From positions 1,116,001 through 1,180,000 of the forward strand of contig NZ_UFWZ01000001.1 of assembly GCF_900461105.1 (NCBI RefSeq): a DNA stretch of 64,000 nt, written 5' to 3'. This document shows positions 17,408-26,565 of this stretch, one piece after another. The stretch's first letter is position 1. Each line of letters starts with the position of its first letter. This DNA is from Clostridium putrefaciens (GTDB taxonomy: Bacteria > Bacillota > Clostridia > Clostridiales > Clostridiaceae). A program made the translations under genes and the position numbers. The notes beneath the pieces were generated by a model that saw nothing but the letters and a program-made list of their open reading frames with translations, was not told the DNA's origin and did no database searches.

Positions 17408-17483
17408 TGGCAGGGGTAGTAGGGCTCGAACCTACGACCAACGGTTTTGGAGACCGCTACTCTACCAATTGAGCTATACCCCT
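17408..17483 (-). tRNA. trnW: tRNA-Trp (anticodon CCA)
   Basis: 76 bases including an encoded CCA. The acceptor stem AGGGGTA/TACCCCT is fully paired, the D arm contains AGCTCAATTGGTAGAG, the anticodon arm reads GCGGTCTCCAAAACCGT with CCA in the loop, and the T arm reads GTAGGTTCGAGCCCTAC. It has its own promoter at 17498-17526. Confidence 0.98.
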
Positions 17484-17497
17484 AAGCGACAATTAGA

Positions 17498-17526
17498 ATT
17501 ATACCGCATATTAAGAGATAATGCAA
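17498..17526 (-). promoter_or_regulatory. Sigma-A promoter of tRNA-Trp
   Basis: On the minus strand, TTGCAT (17526-17521) and TATAAT (17503-17498) are separated by 17 bases, with the tRNA 5' end 15 bases beyond the -10. Confidence 0.85.
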
Positions 17527-17560
17527 TAGCTTTTTAATAAAAGATACGAATTATTTTTAT

Positions 17561-17600
17561 TAAGTCTTAACTTATTATATTAAGTCTTAATTTATTATAT
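17561..17600. repeat. Twin 20-base repeat with dyad symmetry upstream of dinB
   Basis: Two adjacent copies of TAAGTCTTAA[C/T]TTATTATAT. Each copy centres on the dyad TTAAGTCTTAA (5+1+5). The spacing of 20 bases is close to two helical turns. A possible dinB promoter (TTAAAT at 17623, TATAAT at 17646, spacer 17) lies just downstream, so these could be operator sites. Confidence 0.7.
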
Positions 17601-17689
17601 GTGGTTACAAAACTAAACAGTATTAAATATCAAAATCTTTAATGATATAATTATAATAAAAAACATAATATAGATATAGGAGTTGTGAT

Positions 17690-18847
17690 ATGGAAAAGAT
17701 AATATTTCACATAGATGTTAATTCAGCTTATTTATCTTGGAGTGCAGCAGATAAACTTAAAAATGGGGAAAAGTTAGATATAAGGCTTGTACCCTCTGTA
17801 ATAGGAGGAGATGAAAACAGTAGAAGAGGAGTTGTTTTAGCTAAGTCTGATAAAGCAAAACATTTTGGGATAATTACAGGTGAAAGTTTATATTCAGCTA
17901 GAAAAAAGTGCAATAATTTAATTGTAATTCCTCCTAATTTTAAAATTTATGAAGAATCCAGTAAGAATATGTTTGAATTCTTGCAAAATTATACTCCTTA
18001 TATACAAAAGTATTCTATAGATGAATGTTTTTTAGATATGGGAATTAATAAAAGACAAGATGCTTTAAAATTAGCTGAAATGATAAGAAAGGAAATAAAA
18101 GAAAAATTTAATTTTACAGTAAGTATTGGTGTAGCTACAAATAAGTTATTAGCAAAGATGGCATCTGAATTAAAAAAGCCTGATAAGGTTAATACAATAT
18201 TTAAAGAAGAAATAGAAATGAAGTTATGGCACCTTCCTGTAGAAGAATTATTTATGGTGGGTAAAAGTGCAAAAAGAATCTTGAATTTAATGTACATATA
18301 TACTATAGGTGAGCTTGCCAATAGTGATAAAGATTTAATTAAAGATAGATTAAAAGGTATGGGAGAACTTATATGGAACTATGCAAATGGAATAGATTTT
18401 AGCAAAGTAGAATATGATAAAGAAGATATTAAAAATATTAGTAATGAGATTACATTATCTACGGATTTATTGCGTAGAGAAAAAGCTCATAATGTAATTT
18501 TAGAATTAGCAGACAAGGTATCCTATAGATTAAGAAAAAATAAAAAATACTGTTATTCCATAAGCGTAAATATAAAAACAAATGAATTTAAAAGCTATTC
18601 TCACCAAAGGAAGATGTTAAATTCAACTAATTCAACAAAAGTAATATGTAAGGTAGCAATAGAACTATTTAATAGGTGTTGGAAGGGAGAACCAATTAGA
18701 CTTTTGGGTATAAGTTTAAGTAATTTGACAGATACTTATACAGAACAACTTAGTTTGATTTCATTAAAAGATGGTAACGAAAAAGGTTCTAAAAGCAATG
18801 TTGATTCAATTTTAGATCATATGAGAGAAAAATATGGTAAAATATAG
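17690..18847 (+). CDS. dinB: Y-family DNA polymerase IV
   Basis: A 385-residue translesion polymerase. Catalytic D9 lies in HIDVNSAYLSW, with Y14 at the steric-gate position; the second catalytic pair is D111/E112 in YSIDECFLDM. The palm, fingers and thumb are complete (GVATNKLLAKMASELKKPDK) and are followed by the little-finger domain. The C-terminal EQLSLI at 352-357 fits the beta-clamp binding motif. The sequence type (VPSVIGGDENSRRGVVLAKS) is the variant common in clostridia. Y-family enzymes copy damaged templates at low fidelity. GGAGTTGTGAT precedes the ATG. Twin dyad repeats upstream may control it. Confidence 0.93.
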   Translation: MEKIIFHIDVNSAYLSWSAADKLKNGEKLDIRLVPSVIGGDENSRRGVVLAKSDKAKHFGIITGESLYSARKKCNNLIVIPPNFKIYEESSKNMFEFLQNYTPYIQKYSIDECFLDMGINKRQDALKLAEMIRKEIKEKFNFTVSIGVATNKLLAKMASELKKPDKVNTIFKEEIEMKLWHLPVEELFMVGKSAKRILNLMYIYTIGELANSDKDLIKDRLKGMGELIWNYANGIDFSKVEYDKEDIKNISNEITLSTDLLRREKAHNVILELADKVSYRLRKNKKYCYSISVNIKTNEFKSYSHQRKMLNSTNSTKVICKVAIELFNRCWKGEPIRLLGISLSNLTDTYTEQLSLISLKDGNEKGSKSNVDSILDHMREKYGKI

Positions 18848-19017
18848 GATCGTCAATCTGGATTTATAAAAAATATGCAGGAATATGTCAAACGAAATAT
18901 ATTCAAACATATTGATTATAGTGATATAATTTAAAGAAATATCGAAAATTCAGAATTGGGTGTGAATATAACCATATGTATATAAGTTTATAGATATAAT
19001 TATTAAGAGGTAATGAT

Positions 19018-19815
19018 ATGAAGCATAATTTAAGATATGTTATATTTTTAATTTCGATATATATAATAAGTACTATATTAGGTATCTACTTGTTTTCTTA
19101 TAAATCAAACAAAGTAGAGCAAACAGATAGTGTAGTAGAAAATAATGAGGTTAGATCTAAAGAGGCTAAAGTTATAGATGAATCATATGAAAAAGAAAAA
19201 TTAAATAGTGAAAAAGATACAATTTCAGATCATCATAAAATTGCATATTTAACTTTTGATGATGGTCCAAGTAGCAATATAACACCTAAGATTTTAGATA
19301 TATTAGAAGAAAATCATATTAATGCTACATTTTTCATAACAGGAGAAAGAGCAAAAAACAATAAAGACATAATTAAAGATATAAGATTAAAAAAACATTC
19401 AATAGGCAATCATTCGTATACTCATGATTTTAATATAGTTTATTCATCAAAAGAAAACTTTAAAAGTGAAGTGGAAAGTACAGAGAGAGTTTTAAAAGGT
19501 ATTTTGGGTGAGGATTATAAAAGTGACCTTTTTAGATTTCCAGGAGGGTCCTTTGAAAGTTATAAAGATGAGTATAAAGATATATTAAAAGATATGAATA
19601 TGAAATATATAGATTGGAATGCTCTAAATGGTGATTCTGAATATAAAAATGTACCAGTCGAAGCGCAGCTCCAAAAAATTAAGGAGACTGTTTTAAATAA
19701 AGATAGGGTAATAATACTTTTACATGACTCATCATCTAAAGATACTACTGTAGATGCACTACCAGATATTATTAAATACTTAAAGGAACAAGATTTCAAA
19801 TTTATGATTCTTTAG
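19018..19815 (+). CDS. Membrane-anchored polysaccharide deacetylase
   Basis: 265 residues: one N-terminal membrane segment (about 7-27), a charged linker to about 72, then a NodB domain. The five family motifs are present: TFDDGP with D81/D82, the metal pair H132-xxx-H136 in HSYTHD, RFPGG, DWNALNGD and LLHD. The catalytic set is intact, so it is probably an active extracellular de-N-acetylase of peptidoglycan or another amino-sugar polymer. Peptidoglycan deacetylation is a common cause of lysozyme resistance. The precise substrate cannot be read from sequence. It appears to be transcribed alone. Confidence 0.9.
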   Translation: MKHNLRYVIFLISIYIISTILGIYLFSYKSNKVEQTDSVVENNEVRSKEAKVIDESYEKEKLNSEKDTISDHHKIAYLTFDDGPSSNITPKILDILEENHINATFFITGERAKNNKDIIKDIRLKKHSIGNHSYTHDFNIVYSSKENFKSEVESTERVLKGILGEDYKSDLFRFPGGSFESYKDEYKDILKDMNMKYIDWNALNGDSEYKNVPVEAQLQKIKETVLNKDRVIILLHDSSSKDTTVDALPDIIKYLKEQDFKFMIL

Positions 19816-19827
19816 GGTTTAACTCGG

Positions 19828-19864
19828 ATCAATATCATCTTTAATAAATGTGGTATTGATTTAA
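19828..19864 (+). terminator. Weak terminator after the deacetylase gene
   Basis: ATCAATATCA pairs with TGGTATTGAT (one G-T pair) and is followed by TTAATT. The T tail is poor. Confidence 0.5.
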
Positions 19865-19959
19865 TTATAACTTGAAGGTTAGTGTATGCATACTAATGAT
19901 AAAAACTATATTTATTTATAGTTATTATAAAATCTATTTTATAAGAGGGGGACGATTTA

Positions 19960-22900
19960 GTGAAAAAAGAGTTTAGAAAGAGCATGTCGAAATTTTTAAC
20001 CATTGCATTTTCATTATCATTAGTTTTTAGTAGTTCCAGTAAAGTAGGGGCACAGACTCAAGAAAATATGGCTTTGAGTAGGGAAAAGATAGCAAGTATG
20101 CAAAGCCAACTAAGAGAACTTGAAGCTGAGGATAAAAGGAAGATAGAATTACATGAAGAAGACCCCGAGGAAGTTATAAGAATTATAGTAGAACTAGATG
20201 AAAAGCCTGCAGCTGAGAGAATGCCACAAGGTATTGCTGCATCAAGCGAGGTTATTAATGAAGTAAAAGAGTCTCAAAAAGAAACTAAAGATGAAGCAGA
20301 AAAGCTTGAGGGGGCAGAACTAAGACATAGTTATGGAAATCTTGTTAATGGATTTAGTATGGATGTTAAACGTAAAGAAGTAGAAGAATTAAAAGAATTA
20401 GATGGTGTAAAGAGTGTAAAAGAAGCAAATCGTTATGAACCACAAATAAATTATGCTAAGGGGTTAACACAGGCTTTTGATGCATGGACAAAATATAACA
20501 TAAAAGGGCAAGGCATGTTGGTGTCGATAATTGATACAGGAATTGATAATACTCATAAAGATTTAAAGAATCCAAAAGATAGTTCTAAATTAAAATTAAA
20601 CAAAAAAAAGGCAGAAGAAATAAAAAATAATAATATATTAAAGGCTGAAAAAGGTACTGAGACGTATTTCAGTGAAAAGATACCTTTTGGATATAATTAC
20701 GCAGATAAAGACAGTAATATAATAGATGAAAGATCCGATGGGGGCCATGGTATGCATGTGGCTGGAATTGTAGGTGCAGATGGTAACGAAGCAGAGATAA
20801 AACTTGGACAAGCAGTTCAAGGAGTTGCACCTGAGACACAATTACTTGCCATGAAAGCTTTCTCTAATGGACCTGGAGGTAAATATGCATTTAGTGATGA
20901 TATAGTTGCGGCCATAGAAGATTCAGCTACATTGGGAGCTGATGTAATTAACATGAGTTTAGGGTCTGTATCAGGGTTCCAAGATGATGATGATGCAGAG
21001 CAAAGGGCTATAAAAAATGCTACAGAAAAAGGGGTAATGGTAGTCGTTTCAGCTGGTAACTCTAGTTACTCTACAGCACCACATAGAGATAAAAATATGA
21101 AAGATATATCTACAGTTGGTGCACCAGCTTTAGCAAAAGATGCATTAATGGTTGCAAACTTTCAAAATCAAAATCTTACATCTTATGCTACATCATTTTT
21201 AGATTCAAATGGAAAAGAATTTTCAAAAACAGCTTATAGTGAGCATACTTTTAAATTTGAAAGTAATAAGGAGTTAAGTCTTGTAAGTTGTGGAGTTGGA
21301 AAACCAGAAGATTTTCTAGGAAAAGAATTAAAAGATAAAGTTGCACTGATAGAAAGAGGAGGTTTAGACTTTACAAAAAAGATAATTAATGCTCAAAAGG
21401 CAGGAGCATGTGGAGTAGTAATGTTTAATACTAGTGCGGGTGGAGAGGCTTTAATTAATATGGCTACTGAAGGAAGTATAACTATACCTGCCATATTTGT
21501 TGGGAATAAAGCAGGAGCAGAAGCAACTAAAAGATTGAATAATAAAGAAGATGTTAAATTTAAATTCACAGGAGATACAATAAGTGGAGAAAATCCTAAT
21601 ACAGGAGACTACGATGATAGTACATCTTGGGGTACAGCTCCAAACTTAGATTTTAAACCTCAAATCGCTGGACCAGGAGGAAATATATTTTCCACAGTTA
21701 ATAACAATAGATATGAAACCATGAGTGGTACATCAATGTCAGCACCACATGTATCAGGAGGTATGGCATTAATATTAGAAGCTATAAAAGAATATAATAA
21801 AGAACTTAAAGGAAGAGAATTGGTAGATTATTCAAAGAATGTTGCTATGAACACATCAGTAGTTAAAAATGATAAGAGTGGAGTTCCTTTTTCACCAAGA
21901 AGACAAGGATCAGGATTAATTCAAATATCAGATGCTATAAAAAATAAAGTTACTGCTACCTATAATGGAGTTGGGTCAGTAGCATTAAAAGAGATACAAG
22001 GCAAAAGTGTTAGTTTTAATATTGATTTAAATAATCATGGTGATAAGGATGTTACTTATTCTTTAGATAAGATAGGTGGAGTGTTATCTCAAGAAGATAA
22101 GGATACTAATGGAGAAATGGCTAGAGATATAATACTTTCAAAAGATGATGCAGATATAACCTTTGATAAAAAAGAGGTTACAGTTAAAGCAAATGGTACT
22201 GAAAAGGTTAATGTAACTATAAGTATAGGTGATAATCTAAGTACAGAAAGATTTTTGGAAGGGTATTTACAATTAAAACCAAGTGATGTAGAACAATCTT
22301 CATTAGTTGTACCTTACATGGGATACTATGGAGATTGGGCTAAAGAGAGAATCATAAATTACGGAGACTGGGAAGAATCAGACAGTTTAATGTCAAAAAT
22401 AGATAAGTCGGCTCTAAAAGGTCTTATGGCTACCTATAAAGGTGGTAAGGTGAATATATTAGGTGAGGATCCAGAGGACTTCGCAATATCCCCTAATGGT
22501 GATAATTACTGTGAAGAAGTTATACCATATTTATATTTCCTTAGAAATGCAAAGAAAGTTGTAAGTGAAATAGAAGATGAAAAGGGAAATGTAGTAGTTA
22601 AAGCAGGGGAGATGGATCACGTAAGGAAACAAGTTTATAATGCTCCTAATAACTCAGGTAAATCACCGTCACTTAGAAATGATTTATCTTGGAATGGAAT
22701 GGTCTATAACAAATCTAAAGGTGAGAATGAGGTTGCTAAAGAGGGTATATATAAATTATCAATAAAGTCCTATGTAGATTTAGATAATAAAGAACCACAA
22801 AAGTTTGAAGTGCCAATTAAAGTTGATATAACAGCACCGGAAATTAAAGTTATATCATATGAAATAGAGGGAGAAGACTTAGTGATTAAATGGAATGCAA

Positions 22901-25029
22901 AAGATAACTTAGCAGGTATTTTAAATAGCGCTATATTTATAGGTGATGATATTAAAAAAGATTCTAAGATAATTGATGAAGGTAAAGACTTGTATTCTGT
23001 AAAACTTAATGCTAAGGAAGTTAAAGATAAACAAGTATCTATAGTAGTTATGGATAAAGCTTATAATCTAGCAGCTGTTGATGCAGTTGTAGAGAAAATA
23101 GAAGAATCTATAATAGAATTTAATGATAAGGACTTTACAGGTGGCAGTATGGATGCATCAGAAAAGTCATTGAATAAAGAAGGTATGTTAGAAATAAGTG
23201 GTAAAGTATCATATCCAGTTAAATCCTTTAAAATTGACGATAAAGATGTAGAGGTAAATAAAGACTTAACATTTAACTTCTTAATGGATAGTAAGGAGCT
23301 TAAACAAGGAATAAATTATATACACGTTTATGCAAAAGGGATGGATGGAAACTTAGCTAAAGTTAAACAATCAGATGGATCAGCAACACCTGCAAGTAAT
23401 TATGCAGTGAAAATATACTTTGATTCAGAGGCCCCAATAGTTAATTTAACATCACCTTTTAGTGATGGAAAAGGAAACATTTTCATTAACTCAGAAGAAC
23501 TTACATTAAAAGGAATTGTTTCTGATAGTGGAATGGGTTATAAGTTTTATATTAATGAAGAAATTCAAAAACAAGTACAAGCTGAAGTAAACTATGGTTA
23601 TGAATATACAGCTTACGAGTTTAATAAGAAGGTTCAAGTAGAAAATGGCGATATAATGACATTAAAGGCCGTGGATTTATCTGGACATACTACTATTGTT
23701 AAATATAAAGTTAATATAGACAAAGAAAAGCCTGTAATAACTATAGATGGAGTAGAAAATGGAAGAGCATATAATGAAAATATTAAAGCAGAAATAAAAA
23801 TGAATAAAGAAGGAACTATAAAATCAACACTGAATGGAAAAGAATATAATAACGAAGAAATATCACAAGAAGGAAACTATGAATTAATAGTTACAGCTAC
23901 TGATAATTCTGGGAATGAAGTTGAATCTATAATTAAGTTCTCCATAGATAAAACAGCACCAGTTATAGAGGTTAAAGGTGTTGAGGATGGTAAGACTTAC
24001 AATATGTCTGTTATGCCTAAGATAACATCAGATGATAAAGATGCAACAATTAAATATGTCTTAGATGGTAAGGAATATGATGGAATAGAACCAATACACA
24101 GTAATGGTGAGCATAAGTTAGAAATAGAAGTAAAAGATTTAGCAGGAAATATATCTAAGAGTAGCGTGAAATTTGAAATAGGTACTATTATTAATAAAGG
24201 TGATGATCAAGTTTTAGTTATTCAAGATAGATTACAGTATTCAGATGGAAATGTAGTCGAATTTATACTAAAGGATACAAGTACAATATCAAAAGAAGTC
24301 TTTGAAGCTGTAAAGGGTGGAGACAAGGTAATGGTATTTAAATTGGACGCTAAAGATGCTAAAATTAAATGGCAATTTGATACAAAGGATATTGCATCTA
24401 TAGACAAAGATTTAGATATAAGTTTAAATGAAATTAGCCCTAATAAAGATTCTATATTTGCACTAGATGAAAAAGCTCAAATTATATCATTTAAGCACAA
24501 TGGAAAGTTACCTTGCTTAACAAAGGTGACAATGATTATAGATAAAGAAAAAGTAGATTTAACAAAAGATGTGTATGCTTATTATTTCAATGAAACTACA
24601 AATAAAGCAGAACTACATGCGGAAGATTTAAAAGCATTTAACAAAGATAATGAAGGTTATCTAGAATTAAACTTAGAACATTGTAGCGACTACTTCTTAT
24701 CAAATTTAGATTCAAAAACTATTATTAAGACAGAAGTAGAAAAAGACAAAGACAATGATAAGGACAAAGATAAAGACAAAGACAAAGACAAAGATATAGA
24801 TATAGATAAAGACAAAGATATAGATAAAGACAAAGATAAGGATATAGGAGGTACCAACAATAATAATACGCCTAAAGAAAATAAAGGTGATTCTAAAGAA
24901 AATAAAAATTCAAAATCTAAACTTGTAAAAACAGGTTCAATGGTTAATACAAGTTCAATGATGTCTTTTGGAACTTTATTATGTGGACTTGGATATGTTA
25001 TGAGTAAAAAAGGAAAAAAGAATAAATAA
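19960..25029 (+). CDS. Large secreted S8 subtilase, cell-envelope proteinase type
   Basis: 1689 residues, starting at GTG behind AGAGGGGG. A signal peptide (about 1-32) leads to an inhibitor-like prodomain, then the catalytic domain with D192 (IIDTGID), H263 (GGHGMHVAG) and S592 (GTSMSAPHVSGG). A PA insert occupies about 400-540. The rest resembles lactocepin/C5a peptidase: Fn3-like domains, then Ig-like repeats beginning APVIEVKG/KPVITIDG, and a DK-rich low-complexity stretch (1594-1629). The tail has LVKTGS (1655-1660), a hydrophobic segment and SKKGKKNK, arranged like a sortase signal but with V in place of the P of LPxTG. It probably degrades proteins at the cell surface to feed peptide import; an Opp system lies directly downstream. 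Confidence 0.92.
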   Translation: MKKEFRKSMSKFLTIAFSLSLVFSSSSKVGAQTQENMALSREKIASMQSQLRELEAEDKRKIELHEEDPEEVIRIIVELDEKPAAERMPQGIAASSEVINEVKESQKETKDEAEKLEGAELRHSYGNLVNGFSMDVKRKEVEELKELDGVKSVKEANRYEPQINYAKGLTQAFDAWTKYNIKGQGMLVSIIDTGIDNTHKDLKNPKDSSKLKLNKKKAEEIKNNNILKAEKGTETYFSEKIPFGYNYADKDSNIIDERSDGGHGMHVAGIVGADGNEAEIKLGQAVQGVAPETQLLAMKAFSNGPGGKYAFSDDIVAAIEDSATLGADVINMSLGSVSGFQDDDDAEQRAIKNATEKGVMVVVSAGNSSYSTAPHRDKNMKDISTVGAPALAKDALMVANFQNQNLTSYATSFLDSNGKEFSKTAYSEHTFKFESNKELSLVSCGVGKPEDFLGKELKDKVALIERGGLDFTKKIINAQKAGACGVVMFNTSAGGEALINMATEGSITIPAIFVGNKAGAEATKRLNNKEDVKFKFTGDTISGENPNTGDYDDSTSWGTAPNLDFKPQIAGPGGNIFSTVNNNRYETMSGTSMSAPHVSGGMALILEAIKEYNKELKGRELVDYSKNVAMNTSVVKNDKSGVPFSPRRQGSGLIQISDAIKNKVTATYNGVGSVALKEIQGKSVSFNIDLNNHGDKDVTYSLDKIGGVLSQEDKDTNGEMARDIILSKDDADITFDKKEVTVKANGTEKVNVTISIGDNLSTERFLEGYLQLKPSDVEQSSLVVPYMGYYGDWAKERIINYGDWEESDSLMSKIDKSALKGLMATYKGGKVNILGEDPEDFAISPNGDNYCEEVIPYLYFLRNAKKVVSEIEDEKGNVVVKAGEMDHVRKQVYNAPNNSGKSPSLRNDLSWNGMVYNKSKGENEVAKEGIYKLSIKSYVDLDNKEPQKFEVPIKVDITAPEIKVISYEIEGEDLVIKWNAKDNLAGILNSAIFIGDDIKKDSKIIDEGKDLYSVKLNAKEVKDKQVSIVVMDKAYNLAAVDAVVEKIEESIIEFNDKDFTGGSMDASEKSLNKEGMLEISGKVSYPVKSFKIDDKDVEVNKDLTFNFLMDSKELKQGINYIHVYAKGMDGNLAKVKQSDGSATPASNYAVKIYFDSEAPIVNLTSPFSDGKGNIFINSEELTLKGIVSDSGMGYKFYINEEIQKQVQAEVNYGYEYTAYEFNKKVQVENGDIMTLKAVDLSGHTTIVKYKVNIDKEKPVITIDGVENGRAYNENIKAEIKMNKEGTIKSTLNGKEYNNEEISQEGNYELIVTATDNSGNEVESIIKFSIDKTAPVIEVKGVEDGKTYNMSVMPKITSDDKDATIKYVLDGKEYDGIEPIHSNGEHKLEIEVKDLAGNISKSSVKFEIGTIINKGDDQVLVIQDRLQYSDGNVVEFILKDTSTISKEVFEAVKGGDKVMVFKLDAKDAKIKWQFDTKDIASIDKDLDISLNEISPNKDSIFALDEKAQIISFKHNGKLPCLTKVTMIIDKEKVDLTKDVYAYYFNETTNKAELHAEDLKAFNKDNEGYLELNLEHCSDYFLSNLDSKTIIKTEVEKDKDNDKDKDKDKDKDKDIDIDKDKDIDKDKDKDIGGTNNNNTPKENKGDSKENKNSKSKLVKTGSMVNTSSMMSFGTLLCGLGYVMSKKGKKNK
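24741..24846 (+). repeat. Hexamer-rich DK/DI repeat in the subtilase gene
   Basis: About 17 near-identical 6-base units of the type GA[C/T]AAA, mixed with GATATA, encode a run of Asp-Lys and Asp-Ile. The unit is in frame, so length changes would only alter the stalk before the anchor. Confidence 0.9.
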
Positions 25030-25111
25030 GAATAGTACATTATTTTCATTGATGTAACATTCTTGAATTGGTTTTTTAGAATTTAAGTATCTTTAAAATT
25101 AAATATTACAA

Positions 25112-25151
25112 TAAAAAAAGAAGCTATGCATACTTGTAGCTTCTTTTTTTA
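25112..25151 (+). terminator. Terminator after the subtilase gene
   Basis: AAAAAAAGAAGCTA pairs with TAGCTTCTTTTTTT around a short loop, with a T tail. Confidence 0.92.
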
Positions 25152-25293
25152 TTAGTTTTAACACTGTTACATAGTAATATTCACCATGTATTTTAATATA
25201 TTAATGTACTATAAAATATAGAAAATATATGGATTGAAATGGTTAATTGTGAGCCTTAGAGAAAAACATAGAAGAATTTGTCGTGTGAAATAT

Positions 25294-25323
25294 TTGGAAA
25301 GTTGATGATTAAAATGATATGAT
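25294..25323 (+). promoter_or_regulatory. Candidate promoter of the opp operon
   Basis: TTGGAA and TATGAT 18 bases apart, 240 bases ahead of oppD. No better match is seen nearer the gene. Confidence 0.4.
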
Positions 25324-25562
25324 GTAAATAGAGATGGAACATTCCGAATTATCTGTTAATGGATGAATAACAAACTGTTAATGTTAAGAACTACTTAATA
25401 CTAACGTATACAAATGATTTAAGTAATATTAATCAAATTATATGAATAATAATTATAAAAGGGGGTCACACTAGCGAGGTTTAAATCACTATTTAAATTT
25501 AAACTTTTTTTAAAATTTGTATAATCATCTAATAAATATATAAGTTAGAAAGGAAATAGAGA

Positions 25563-26564
25563 ATGGAAAGTGAAAAGATATTAGAAATAAAGGATTTGCA
25601 TACGGGATTTCGATTTAAAGACAAGTACTTTGATGCAGTAGATGGTGTTTCTTTAACCTTAAACAGAAACGAATTATTAGCAATAGTTGGAGAGTCAGGT
25701 TGTGGGAAGAGTACTATTGCTAACTCTATAGTAGGGTTACATAATAGTAGCTTTACTAAGGTAAGTGGGGAAATAATTTATAAAGGGGAAGATATAATAA
25801 ACTACTCAGAAGAAAAGTTTAATAACATTAGAGGCAAAGAAATCGGTTTTATTTTCCAAGATCCATTAGCATCTTTAAATCCACTACATAAAATTGGAAA
25901 GCAAATAGAAGAATCTCTTATATATCATACTGATTTAAATAAAAGACAAAGGCGAGAAAGAATGTTAGATTTATTAAATCAAGTAGGCATTGTAAAACCC
26001 GAAAAAACTGCTGAGCAGTTTCCACATGAATTATCAGGGGGAATGAGACAAAGGGTTCTAATAGCTATTGCACTTTCTTGCAAACCTAATATTATAATAG
26101 CAGATGAGCCAACTACTGCACTAGATGTTACTATACAAGCTCAGATACTAGACTTGCTTTCAGAACTTCAAAAAGAGATTAATGCAGGAATTATACTTAT
26201 AACACATGACTTAGGGGTAGTTGCACAAAATGCAGATAGGGTTGCTGTTATGTATGCAGGACAAATTGTAGAGCTAGCTGATGCAAAAGAGCTTTTTAAT
26301 AATCCACTGCATCCTTATACAAAATCATTACTAAACTCTATACCTAATGCTGAATTAGTTGGGCAAGAATTGCATGTAATAAAAGGTATGGTACCGTCTT
26401 TAGAAAACTTGCCAAGAAAGGGTTGTAGATTTAAAGAACGAATTCCATGGATATCAGATTCAGAACATGAAGAGGATTCAATCCTTCATGAGGTTTCAAA
26501 AGGTCACTTTGTAAGGTGTACATGCTGGAAGAATTTTTATTTTGAAGATGAAGTGGGGTGCTAA
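25563..26564 (+). CDS. oppD: Oligopeptide ABC transporter ATPase OppD
   Basis: A 333-residue ABC ATPase of the Opp/Dpp class: Walker A GESGCGKST near residues 41-49, signature LSGGMRQR, Walker B IIIADEPTTALD, switch HDLGVV, and the C-terminal oligopeptide region with NPLHPYTKSLLNSIPN and two late Cys residues (GCRFKE...RCTCW), which in family members can bind an Fe-S cluster. With OppF it powers uptake of short peptides. First gene of a five-gene operon D-F-B-C-A. AAAGGAAATAGAG precedes the ATG. Confidence 0.92.
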   Translation: MESEKILEIKDLHTGFRFKDKYFDAVDGVSLTLNRNELLAIVGESGCGKSTIANSIVGLHNSSFTKVSGEIIYKGEDIINYSEEKFNNIRGKEIGFIFQDPLASLNPLHKIGKQIEESLIYHTDLNKRQRRERMLDLLNQVGIVKPEKTAEQFPHELSGGMRQRVLIAIALSCKPNIIIADEPTTALDVTIQAQILDLLSELQKEINAGIILITHDLGVVAQNADRVAVMYAGQIVELADAKELFNNPLHPYTKSLLNSIPNAELVGQELHVIKGMVPSLENLPRKGCRFKERIPWISDSEHEEDSILHEVSKGHFVRCTCWKNFYFEDEVGC

Positions 26565-26565
26565 A

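Larger units (their letters stand above)
25030..25562 (+). other. 533-base intergenic region before oppD
   Basis: It holds the subtilase terminator at 25112-25151, a plausible promoter (TTGGAA 25294-25299, TATGAT 25318-25323, 18-base spacer) and a leader of more than 200 bases. Near its end are GGGGGTCACACTAGCGAGG and then an A/T hairpin with seven T (25479-25516). No reading frame of note. I do not recognise a known riboswitch. Confidence 0.5.

Noticed and set aside
24690-25049. 119-residue - strand frame rich in SLSL repeats
   Set aside because: It is the complement of the DK hexamer repeat and its surroundings in the subtilase gene; repeats keep all frames open.
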